Below are positions 9,748 to 17,581 of a stretch of 64,000 nt of DNA, piece after piece (position 1 is the first letter of the stretch; the number at the start of each line of letters is the position of its first letter). The translations under genes and the position numbers were made by a program. Source of the DNA: Mageeibacillus sp. UBA5770 (lineage in GTDB: Bacteria > Bacillota_A > Clostridia > Saccharofermentanales > Saccharofermentanaceae); contig DIEQ01000134.1 in assembly GCA_002418705.1 (NCBI GenBank), forward strand, positions 1-64,000. Reading direction: 5' to 3'. The notes under the pieces are model-generated. The model was given only the letters and a program-made list of their open reading frames with translations. It ran no database searches and had not been told where the DNA came from.

Positions 9748-9975
9748 TCAGTCCATCCTTTCGACTTCGATGTTTTTGGCATCGGCAATTCGAAGAGTCA
9801 GTTCATAACTTCGAAGCGTCAGCTCGATCGGATCTCCCATAGGTGCGGTCTTCCGAATCATAACCATAGTCCGGGGTGTTAAGCCCATGTCGAGAAGTCT
9901 GTCACGGAGTGCTCCGTGACCATGCACAGCAACGATCTTCGCTTTGTTTCCAATCCCTAAATCACTCAGCACCAT
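9748..9975 (-). CDS. feoA: Ferrous iron transport protein FeoA
   Basis: A 75-residue SH3-like FeoA, the small cytoplasmic partner of FeoB. The family pattern is clear: a Gly-rich start, then GALRDRLLDMGLTPRTMV and a C-terminal ELTLR stretch. The ATG at 9975 follows AGGAGATTC. It is the first gene of the feoAB operon and lies behind a sigma-A-like promoter containing two inverted repeats of DtxR-family type (10040-10088), so iron- or manganese-dependent repression is expected. Confidence 0.95.
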   Translation of the reverse strand: MVLSDLGIGNKAKIVAVHGHGALRDRLLDMGLTPRTMVMIRKTAPMGDPIELTLRSYELTLRIADAKNIEVERMD

Positions 9976-10039
9976 AATTTTGAATCTCCTGTGTTTTCTG
10001 TCTGCTCATTCTGTCTGACACTACTTGACTGCGGAAATG

Positions 10040-10092
10040 TTAGCCTCGGCTAATTCCAATATAATCATATAGGTTAGACGAGACTAACACAA
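10040..10092 (-). promoter_or_regulatory. feoAB promoter with two DtxR/IdeR-type operators
   Basis: On the minus strand TTGTGT (10087-10092) and TATGAT (10064-10069) are 17 bases apart, a good sigma-A promoter reading into feoA. One inverted repeat, GTTAG-N6-CTAAC (10073-10088), fills the spacer; a second, TTAGCC-TC-GGCTAA (10040-10053), covers the expected start site. Both resemble the DtxR/IdeR/MntR operator (TTAGGTTAG-CTAACCTAA). A metal-loaded repressor would block polymerase at both. No repressor gene of this family is in the window. Confidence 0.75.
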
Positions 10093-10183
10093 TAGGAAAA
10101 CTGCACAAAACTGTAATTTTTTCCGCCTCGGATTCGAATAATCCGGCATTGGATTTTTATTTGAATTGTCAAAGGGTAATTTG

Positions 10184-10237
10184 ATGAAGATCACCACAGC
10201 AATGATCATTGCGGCACTTTACGGTCCGGTGATGTAA
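10184..10237 (+). CDS. Possible 17-residue leader peptide
   Basis: A short frame, MKITTAMIIAALYGPVM, preceded by AAAGGG seven bases before its ATG, ends 60 bases upstream of the GH13 gene. I cannot tell it from chance; no codon run or attenuator hairpin is obvious. Listed because it is the only coding candidate in the 323-base gap between feoA and the GH13 gene. Confidence 0.2.
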   Translation: MKITTAMIIAALYGPVM

Positions 10238-10243
10238 GCGTAA

Positions 10244-10259
10244 AATATTAAGTAATATT
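10244..10259. promoter_or_regulatory. AT-rich inverted repeat ahead of the GH13 operon
   Basis: AATATTA-AG-TAATATT is a 7-base inverted repeat lying 38 bases before the GH13 start codon. It could be a regulator site for the GH13-GH36-symporter operon. AT-rich palindromes arise easily by chance, so confidence is low. Confidence 0.3.
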
Positions 10260-10297
10260 ATCAATACATGTTTGATTGCCAATGGGGGTAATTATAT

Positions 10298-11914
10298 ATG
10301 ACTGACTGGTGGCAGGATCGAGTAGTATATCAGATCTATCCAAGAAGTTTTCAGGATACAGACGGAGATGGAATCGGGGATCTGCAGGGAATTATCTCTC
10401 ATCTTCAGGAACTCCGCGAGCTGGGTGTCGGGATTATCTGGCTCTCACCAGTTTATGCCTCCCCGAACGATGACAACGGATATGATATCAGTGATTACCG
10501 CAGCATTAACCCGGAATTCGGCACGATGTCCGATATGGATCAGCTGATTGCCGAAGCAGCGCGGCTCGATATCAGAGTTGTTATGGACCTGGTCATCAAC
10601 CATACTTCGGACGAACATGAGTGGTTCCGCAGGAGCCGCGACCCGAAGAGCCCCTACCGCAGTTACTATATCTGGCGTCCGGGTGAAAACGGCGGCCCGC
10701 CTAACAACTGGACGAGTTTTTTTGCAGAGGACTGCTGGGAATTTGACAATAAGAGCGGCGAATACTACCTTCATCTTTTTTCCAAAAAGCAGCCGGATCT
10801 CAACTACCGGAATCCGGCTGTCCTGGGTGAGATTGAAGATATTATGCGTTTCTGGCTGGATAAAGGTATCTCAGGATTCCGGTGTGATGTCATCAATATC
10901 ATCTATAAGGCGTCCCTCGATGACGGCGTTAAAAAATTAGCCCTGACCGGCAGCGAGCATTATATTTCAAGAAACGGTACACATGAAATCCTGAGGCGCC
11001 TGCGCAAAGACGTACTCGAACACTATGATTGTTTCACGGTAGGCGAGACAGTATTTGTCACGCCGCAGACAGCGCGTGACTTTTGCAGCAAAAGCCGCGG
11101 AGAACTTGATATGCTTTTCTCTTTTGAGCATATGGAATCAGACCAGTTCCTTGTCAAATGGTTCAAGCGCCGGTTTCGTGCCGCCCGCTTTGCTGATGCA
11201 ATTGCCGGATGGCAGAATTCCCTTGAATGGAACGCGAATTATTTTGAGAACCACGATCAGCCAAGAAGTGTAAGCCGGTTCGGCGATGATTCGGTTTACT
11301 GGAAGGAATCCGCGAAAATGCTTGCGGTCTTTCTCCTTTCCCTGCGCGGTACCCCCTATATCTATCAGGGACAGGAAATAGGGATGACCAACTTTGATTT
11401 CATGTCGATGGCACAGATCAGGGACATAGAATCACATAATGTATATCGTCTGCTCCGCAGTAAGCATGTTCCGAAGGGGCTCTGCTGGAATATTATCCGC
11501 GCATCAAGCCGCGACAATGCCCGCACACCGATGCAGTGGAACAGTTCCGGGAACGCCGGCTTTACAACCGGTGATCCCTGGCTTGGGGTCAATCAGAATT
11601 ACCGCAGAATTAATGTGGAAGATCAGAAGAAAGATCCTGCCTCCATCCGCAGTTTTTACTTGTACATGATTGCACTGAGGCACAAAAGTGAGACATTACG
11701 ATATGGCACGTTCCTTGCCGGCAGGATATCGAACCGTCTCGTATCCTTTGACCGCGAATACAACGGAGAACGTCTGACGGTACTCTTAAGTTTCTCACAA
11801 AAACCGCAGAAGGCTCCCTGTCCGGGAAAAATGCTGCTTGCAAGCTCAGGCCGTTCTGAATATGACGGCATCCTGGCCCCTTATGAGGCAGTGATCATTC
11901 AGCGCGGGGTGTAA
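10298..11914 (+). CDS. GH13 oligo-1,6-glucosidase-like alpha-glucosidase
   Basis: 538 residues, no signal peptide, so cytoplasmic. It starts with the GH13_31-type N-terminus (WWQDRVVYQIYPRSF, then DTDGDGIGDLQG, a calcium-loop motif). Catalytic elements are intact: DLVINHTSD, nucleophile D197 in GFRCDVIN, acid/base E250 in FTVGET and D320 in ENHDQ. The residue after the nucleophile is Val (DVIN), the form linked to alpha-1,6 specificity in isomaltases, whereas alpha-1,4 enzymes have Ala or Gly there. It should release glucose from isomaltose and short isomalto-oligosaccharides. It is the first gene of an operon with the GH36 gene (3-base gap) and a GPH symporter; GGGGG precedes its start. malL/treC-type symbols are not assigned. 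Confidence 0.92.
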   Translation: MTDWWQDRVVYQIYPRSFQDTDGDGIGDLQGIISHLQELRELGVGIIWLSPVYASPNDDNGYDISDYRSINPEFGTMSDMDQLIAEAARLDIRVVMDLVINHTSDEHEWFRRSRDPKSPYRSYYIWRPGENGGPPNNWTSFFAEDCWEFDNKSGEYYLHLFSKKQPDLNYRNPAVLGEIEDIMRFWLDKGISGFRCDVINIIYKASLDDGVKKLALTGSEHYISRNGTHEILRRLRKDVLEHYDCFTVGETVFVTPQTARDFCSKSRGELDMLFSFEHMESDQFLVKWFKRRFRAARFADAIAGWQNSLEWNANYFENHDQPRSVSRFGDDSVYWKESAKMLAVFLLSLRGTPYIYQGQEIGMTNFDFMSMAQIRDIESHNVYRLLRSKHVPKGLCWNIIRASSRDNARTPMQWNSSGNAGFTTGDPWLGVNQNYRRINVEDQKKDPASIRSFYLYMIALRHKSETLRYGTFLAGRISNRLVSFDREYNGERLTVLLSFSQKPQKAPCPGKMLLASSGRSEYDGILAPYEAVIIQRGV

Positions 11915-11917
11915 ACC

Positions 11918-14251
11918 ATGATCTCATACAATGACGGTATTTTCCGGCTTGATACGCTGCATACCAGCTATATTTTCCGGGTCTCTAAATTCGGTCACCC
12001 CGAGAGCATCCATTATGGCGAACGTCTCGCGGAACAGCCGCTTGAAGCCATTCTTCTGAAGCACACAGCGATGATCGGAAGCAGCGTGGCCTATGATGCG
12101 GCCGACCCGCTATATTCGCTTGATACCCTTTCACTCGAATGGTCTGGTATCGGCAAAGGAGATTACCGCCATTCGCCGGCCGAAATCCGTATGCCCGACA
12201 AGTCCTTTGTGACTGATTTCCTATACACAGGGCACCGGATCATGAACGGCTCCGTTCCGATGGCAGCCCTTCCCTCTTCATACGGCAAAGAATCTGACTG
12301 CAGTACACTTGAGGTCACTTTGACAGACACGCAGTCTCACGTGCTGCTCTTCATGTATTACACGGTCTATGAAAAAACAGACGTTATTACACGCCGCGTC
12401 GTTCTCGAAAACCAAAATGACAATGCGCTTGTTATACGAAGCCTTATGAGTATGATGCTTGACCTTCCCAACCGGAATTATTCACTTGTCACATTTCACG
12501 GCGGCTGGATCAAAGAAGCCCATCGTCAGGATAAAAAACTCCAGTACGGCCTGTTTGTCAGTGAAAGCACAACCGGCGCATCGGGCAACAGGCACAATCC
12601 CGGCTTTCTGCTTGCCGAACAGGGTGCCACCGAGAGTCACGGCCGCGTTTACGGATTCAATCTGGTGTACAGCGGCAATCATTACGAGGGTATCGAGCTG
12701 AGCAATCAGGATCTGGTCCGGGTCATGTCAGGCATCAATCCGCACTGTTTCGAATGGCCTCTCGAAAAAGGCGGCCGCTTTGAGACACCTGAAGCAGTTA
12801 TGACCTTCAGTGATAAGGGTTATAACGGCACAAGCGGACAATTCCATGATTTCATAAATGAACACATCGTACGCGGAGACTGGAAAGGCCGGGAACGCCC
12901 GGTCCTTCTGAACAACTGGGAAGCTCATTTCTTCTCCTTCACACAGGGCAGGCTTCTTCGGCTTGCCAGGCGCGCCAGCCGGCTGGGGGTTGAACTGTTT
13001 GTCCTCGATGACGGCTGGTTCGGCAAAAGGAACAGCGACACAGCCGGGCTTGGGGATTACTCGGTCAACCGGAAGAAGCTGCCCGGGGGACTTGCCTCAT
13101 TCTCTTCAAAAATCAATCACCTCGGCATGAAATTCGGCCTGTGGTTTGAACCGGAGATGGTAAATCCAGACAGTGACCTGTATCGGGAACACCCGGAATA
13201 TGCCGTGAGAATTCCCGGAAGGGAGCCCTCTCTTGGACGAAACCAGCTCGTTCTTGACCTGTGTAATCCGAAAGTGAGGGATTACATCACCGCATCTGTA
13301 AGAGGCATACTCGAATCGGCAGATATCTCCTACGTCAAATGGGACATGAACCGTCATATCAGTGATATGTACTCTTCCTCGCTTTCAAATCAGGGCATGT
13401 TTTTCCATCAATACATGATCGGTCTTTATTATATCCTGCAGCGTATTTTTGCGGACAAGCCGCACATCCTGCTGGAGACCTGTTCGAGCGGCGGCAACCG
13501 TTTCGATCTGGGGATGCTTTGCTTTTCACCGCAGATATGGGCTTCCGACAATACCGATCCGGTTGAGCGCCTGAAGATCCAAAAAGGCCTCTCCTACCTG
13601 TATCCCCTGTCGACTATGGGAGCTCATGTATCGAGCGCACCGCACCAGCAGACGCTTCGCGCTACGCCCCTTTCCACCCGTTTTAATGTCGCTGTTTTTG
13701 GCTGTTTAGGTTATGAACTTGACTTAAAATATCTGTCCCGAATGGAAAAACGGGAAGTCAGGGACCAGATCTCCTTCTATAAGGAGCACCGGAAAACAAT
13801 GCAGTTCGGTCGTTTTTACAGGTTCGATGCACAAAAGGCGAACAAGGTTCACTGGGAGACCGCCGCACAGGACGGAAGTGAAGCCATCGCAGGATTTTTC
13901 CAGACACAGTCAGATGCCTGCGAGGGATTTGATTTCCTTCCGCTGACAGGATTAAGTTCACACGCCAGATACAGTCTTAAGACCCGTCCCCAGAAGTTAT
14001 ACGTTAAGCGTTTCGGCGGCCTCATCAACCACATCCTTCCCTTTCATATCCATCCGGACGGCTTCCTTATGAATCTGCTAAATAAGTTCTACACGCTGAC
14101 AGACTGCGCAGAGAGCTATGAGGCTTACGGAGATATGCTCGAAGCCGGCGTCAGACTGAATAATCCGTTTGTCGGAAGTTATTACAATTCGCAGACCCGG
14201 CTGCTCGGGGATTTTGGATCCAATCTATATATCATCCGCCGCGAAAGCTAA
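11918..14251 (+). CDS. GH36 alpha-galactosidase
   Basis: 777 residues, cytoplasmic. The order is that of family GH36: an N-terminal beta-sandwich (about 1-320), then a TIM barrel with NNWEAHFFSF, DDGWFG, the nucleophile D476 in YVKWDMNR, ETCSSGGNRFD and the acid/base D544 in ASDNTD, then a beta-sheet C-terminus. It hydrolyses terminal alpha-1,6-galactose from melibiose, raffinose and stachyose. It begins three bases after the GH13 stop, so the pair is co-transcribed; the ribosome site (GCGGGG) lies in the end of the GH13 gene. Symporter 31 bases downstream. A second, unrelated alpha-galactosidase-type enzyme (GH4) lies at 63378. Confidence 0.95.
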   Translation: MISYNDGIFRLDTLHTSYIFRVSKFGHPESIHYGERLAEQPLEAILLKHTAMIGSSVAYDAADPLYSLDTLSLEWSGIGKGDYRHSPAEIRMPDKSFVTDFLYTGHRIMNGSVPMAALPSSYGKESDCSTLEVTLTDTQSHVLLFMYYTVYEKTDVITRRVVLENQNDNALVIRSLMSMMLDLPNRNYSLVTFHGGWIKEAHRQDKKLQYGLFVSESTTGASGNRHNPGFLLAEQGATESHGRVYGFNLVYSGNHYEGIELSNQDLVRVMSGINPHCFEWPLEKGGRFETPEAVMTFSDKGYNGTSGQFHDFINEHIVRGDWKGRERPVLLNNWEAHFFSFTQGRLLRLARRASRLGVELFVLDDGWFGKRNSDTAGLGDYSVNRKKLPGGLASFSSKINHLGMKFGLWFEPEMVNPDSDLYREHPEYAVRIPGREPSLGRNQLVLDLCNPKVRDYITASVRGILESADISYVKWDMNRHISDMYSSSLSNQGMFFHQYMIGLYYILQRIFADKPHILLETCSSGGNRFDLGMLCFSPQIWASDNTDPVERLKIQKGLSYLYPLSTMGAHVSSAPHQQTLRATPLSTRFNVAVFGCLGYELDLKYLSRMEKREVRDQISFYKEHRKTMQFGRFYRFDAQKANKVHWETAAQDGSEAIAGFFQTQSDACEGFDFLPLTGLSSHARYSLKTRPQKLYVKRFGGLINHILPFHIHPDGFLMNLLNKFYTLTDCAESYEAYGDMLEAGVRLNNPFVGSYYNSQTRLLGDFGSNLYIIRRES

Positions 14252-14282
14252 TTCTCACTACACACAGCAGGAGGCTGCGCTT

Positions 14283-15674
14283 ATGAACGATCCTTATGCA
14301 ACCCGAAATCAGTTTGCGTTTAGTCTGGGAACCATCGGCAGAGACATGCTCTATACCGTTGTAAGCATGTTCCTGACATTCTATCTGACAGATGTACTGA
14401 ATCTACCCGATTCCACCTTTATCGGCGCAGGTATTATCATGCTGATCATTCGCGTATACGACGGATTCAACGACCCTTTTATGGGTTATCTTGTCGACAA
14501 CACAAAGACACGTTTCGGCAAATTCAAGCCCTGGATCGCTATCGGAGCTCTTTTATCGGCGATCCTGACCATACTGTTTTTTTCGGATTTCGGCCTTACC
14601 GGACCTGCCTTCCTCGTCTCTTTTGCCGTGATCTATTTCTTCTGGGAGATTACCTTTACGGCCAATGACATCGCATACTGGTCCATGCTCCCCGCGCTCT
14701 CAATCGACCAGAAGATCAGGGAAAAAATTGGAGCGACCGCCCGTATATGCGCAAATATCGGCCTGTTCGCCACTGTTGTCGCAGTAGAACCGGTTACCAA
14801 AGCTCTCGGAATTGCCGTCGGAAGCCTGCAGAAGGGATTCTTTCTTTTTGCTGTCGGGATCAGCATATTTATGGTATTGGGTCAGTGCATCACACTGTTC
14901 GGTGTAAAAGAACGAAAAGAAGTCTTCAGGGAAGAGGAACACACAACACTGCGTGATATGTTCCGTGCCATTACAAAAAATGATCAGCTTATGTACCTTG
15001 CGATATCCATGGGTTTGTTTATGATCGGGTATACAACGACAACAAGCTTTGGAATATACTTTTTCAAATATGCATATAAGAATGAGAGCATGTATCCGAT
15101 TTTTGCCCTTGTGCTCGGCGTGTCACAGATTGCCGCCCTCACCGTCTTCCCTCTCTTCAGCAAACGCTACACGCGAAGGCAATTATATATGGCTGCAACC
15201 ATCCTGCTTGTAGTCGGATACATAATCTTCTTCTTTTCACCGATGAATATGCTCTTCATCGGCGCTGCCGGCATCCTGATTTTCATCGGCGAAGCTTTTA
15301 TACAGATTCTGATGCTCGTATTCCTGACCGATACGATCGAGTACGGCCAGTGGAAACTGGGCAGAAGAAACGACAGTGTAACCTTCTCCGTCCAGCCCTT
15401 CATCAATAAAATCGGCGGAGCGGTCGGCAACGGCATTGTCAGCCTCACTGTTGTCATTGCCGGAATCAATGCGGCCAAAACACCTGAAGACGTGACTGAA
15501 AAAGGACTTCTGATCATGAAGTCCGCGATGCTTCTTCTGCCTCTTCTGATTATTGTGGCCGGTTACCTTGTATACCGAGCCAAGTTTAAGATCGACAAAG
15601 AAATGTTCGACAGGATCGTCGGGGAGCTCAAAGAACGGGGCGATATCCGCGAAGTGCCGTCAGATGAATTATAA
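14283..15674 (+). CDS. GPH-family sugar:cation symporter
   Basis: About 463 residues starting at the ATG at 14283 after CAGGAGG; a longer in-frame start lies inside the GH36 gene and is not likely. Twelve hydrophobic segments and the signature GFNDPFMGYLVDNTKTRFG (MelB-type loop, with Asp residues for cation and sugar) place it in the glycoside-pentoside-hexuronide symporter family, together with the second conserved element EYGQWKLGRRND. It should import an alpha-galactoside or isomaltose-type disaccharide with Na+ or H+. Operon with GH13 and GH36; a strong terminator follows at 15690. Confidence 0.9.
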   Translation: MNDPYATRNQFAFSLGTIGRDMLYTVVSMFLTFYLTDVLNLPDSTFIGAGIIMLIIRVYDGFNDPFMGYLVDNTKTRFGKFKPWIAIGALLSAILTILFFSDFGLTGPAFLVSFAVIYFFWEITFTANDIAYWSMLPALSIDQKIREKIGATARICANIGLFATVVAVEPVTKALGIAVGSLQKGFFLFAVGISIFMVLGQCITLFGVKERKEVFREEEHTTLRDMFRAITKNDQLMYLAISMGLFMIGYTTTTSFGIYFFKYAYKNESMYPIFALVLGVSQIAALTVFPLFSKRYTRRQLYMAATILLVVGYIIFFFSPMNMLFIGAAGILIFIGEAFIQILMLVFLTDTIEYGQWKLGRRNDSVTFSVQPFINKIGGAVGNGIVSLTVVIAGINAAKTPEDVTEKGLLIMKSAMLLLPLLIIVAGYLVYRAKFKIDKEMFDRIVGELKERGDIREVPSDEL

Positions 15675-15689
15675 AAAATTCAGATAGTC

Positions 15690-15738
15690 GTAAAAAGCCG
15701 CCGACTGCCGTTATATACGGTGATCGGCGGCTTTTTAC
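15690..15738. terminator. Bidirectional intrinsic terminator
   Basis: A perfect 15-base stem (15690-15704 with 15724-15738: GTAAAAAGCCGCCGA and its complement) encloses a 19-base loop that itself holds CCGT-tatat-ACGG. The A-run on one side and T-run on the other let it stop both the symporter operon (plus) and the six-hairpin glycosidase/GH66 operon (minus). Confidence 0.92.
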
Positions 15739-15766
15739 AACTGAAATAAGTACAGGGAAATCCAGT

Positions 15767-17581
15767 TTATTGCCTCCCGAATGAATGCCAAATCGAATAG
15801 GCCAGGAATCCGGCACAAGTTGCAAACGCATCGCCGGAAGTGCTTTCGCCTGTATTTTCATCGATGCTTTCACAGGCGATTCCATTATCCATTGAGGCAT
15901 AAAGGAGCATTTCCCTGCCTGCCTGCGTTCTTCCGCAGAGGAGCCCATTGGCAATGCTCAGAACCCATGGGTGCGGTGCGTGGGGGCAGCCGATTTCAGC
16001 GATATTGCAGCCGTTGAAGGAATACTCATATTCCGGGCTGCGGATGACATTAACGGTGTTTACATATACCGGTGAATCTGCCGGGCAGAAGCCATAATGC
16101 GGCAGGAGCTGCAGGCTTCCCGGCGGTTCATCATACACATCGCTGTTCCCCGCCAGGTCAACGGACCATACGAAGATTTCAATGCCCCGGTATGCTTTGA
16201 CACAGTGCTTATAAATTGCACTCTTCACTTCTTCCGCTGTCTTTAGCAGGCGCTCTGTCGTTTCTGTTTTCCAGATGCCCGCATAGAGTTCTGAAAGACT
16301 TGTAAGCATCCGCCATACCAGGACATTGTCATAGGTGATATACGGGTATACACGCTCGTCGTCAGTCGGCTGCAGGAAGGTCTCATAAAGGCAGACATCC
16401 GGGTGTCTTTTTGAGTCAAGACGCTGCAGGATATGCTTAACACCGGCTTCAACATATGAATTATGAAGAATTCCGAAATCCCCGGTTGCCTGTACATAAT
16501 TATTCAGGGCAATGACCGGTGCGCAGAGTTCATCAAGTTCAAAACCGGGCTCCAGAAGGGTGCCGTCGATGTAGCGGCTGTGAATACCGATATTTTTGAT
16601 CTGCCTGGTGAATACATACATCAGCATCTCACGTGCATATTCCGGATCAGCCATCAGCACGGACGGAAAGCTCCAGAGGAGACTGTCCCTGTCCCAATAG
16701 GCAGCGCTTACGTAGTAGCGCGAACTTCTTGATGTGGCAAGCACGAGCTCCTCCGTATCAAGAGTGATGCCCGTCGCAAAAAATAAATTGAAAAACATAT
16801 TGCGGTTCATTATACGGTCAAGCTTCACGTCCGATACGGATTTCTTTCTTGCCCGGAGCCATTCCCCGGTCACAGCCAGTTCCCGTTCAAACGTCTGTCT
16901 CTTCATCTCTTTGGCTGAAGTTGCCGCACTGACTTCTTCAAAGCCAACACCGAGAATAAAGTCAAAGGTCAGGACCTGCATAGGCTCAAGACGGCGGCTG
17001 CGCAAAAAATCGAATACCGTCGAACTGCCGTGATCACTTGAAAAATCATATTCCACATCATCGTCGAAGATCGGGGCAAAAGAAAAAATCGAGGCTTCGC
17101 GGCGCAGATCGAACACAACACTGTGATTCCAGTTGCTTTTATAAGCACACTGGTCAGCCTGCATTTCTTTGCTTTCATTAATTTCATGCAGGGTCTTTTT
17201 CCAGGTGCCCTTGAGGCCAGCCTTAAAATCACGCGCAGCGGCTCCGGTGTTTTGGACACATAACCTGTAAATAAAGCCACGCTCGCCGATCGGTGCCAGA
17301 ATTGTACCATTCATCACAAGCCCGGGACCGTTCATTGTGAATTGCGGAATCCAGTCATCCAGAAGGCTCCAGGTTAGGTTATGGATCGGAACATCCAAGT
17401 CATCACATACTAAATAGGGCGAAAACAGCGGTGCGTGTTCATCATCGCCCCTTACCTCGATCAGCCCCTTGTAGCCCATGTGTAAAAATGAAAATCCCAG
17501 GATCGCGGCGTCATATTCCCTTATATCAGAAAGTGATATGTATTGATTGCCCGTAGGTATGAATTTTGTCTTATGGCGCAT
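15767..17581 (-). CDS. Six-hairpin (alpha/alpha)6 glycosidase, family not assigned
   Basis: 604 residues without signal peptide. Residues 1 to about 235 look like a beta-sandwich; residues about 250-604 look like an (alpha/alpha)6 barrel: the YWDRDS motif at 295-300 is the W..RD element common to GH15, GH63, GH65, GH125 and relatives, followed by HSRYIDG, GFELDE (candidate acids E348, E351) and a C-terminal ENTGES. I cannot place it in a numbered family. Context points to an alpha-glucan substrate: its ATG lies inside the end of the GH66 gene (11-base overlap) and the pair is fed by an ABC sugar importer. An exo-acting enzyme trimming GH66 products is a reasonable inference. The gene is last in the operon, ending 29 bases before the shared terminator. 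Confidence 0.75.
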   Translation of the reverse strand: MRHKTKFIPTGNQYISLSDIREYDAAILGFSFLHMGYKGLIEVRGDDEHAPLFSPYLVCDDLDVPIHNLTWSLLDDWIPQFTMNGPGLVMNGTILAPIGERGFIYRLCVQNTGAAARDFKAGLKGTWKKTLHEINESKEMQADQCAYKSNWNHSVVFDLRREASIFSFAPIFDDDVEYDFSSDHGSSTVFDFLRSRRLEPMQVLTFDFILGVGFEEVSAATSAKEMKRQTFERELAVTGEWLRARKKSVSDVKLDRIMNRNMFFNLFFATGITLDTEELVLATSRSSRYYVSAAYWDRDSLLWSFPSVLMADPEYAREMLMYVFTRQIKNIGIHSRYIDGTLLEPGFELDELCAPVIALNNYVQATGDFGILHNSYVEAGVKHILQRLDSKRHPDVCLYETFLQPTDDERVYPYITYDNVLVWRMLTSLSELYAGIWKTETTERLLKTAEEVKSAIYKHCVKAYRGIEIFVWSVDLAGNSDVYDEPPGSLQLLPHYGFCPADSPVYVNTVNVIRSPEYEYSFNGCNIAEIGCPHAPHPWVLSIANGLLCGRTQAGREMLLYASMDNGIACESIDENTGESTSGDAFATCAGFLAYSIWHSFGRQ

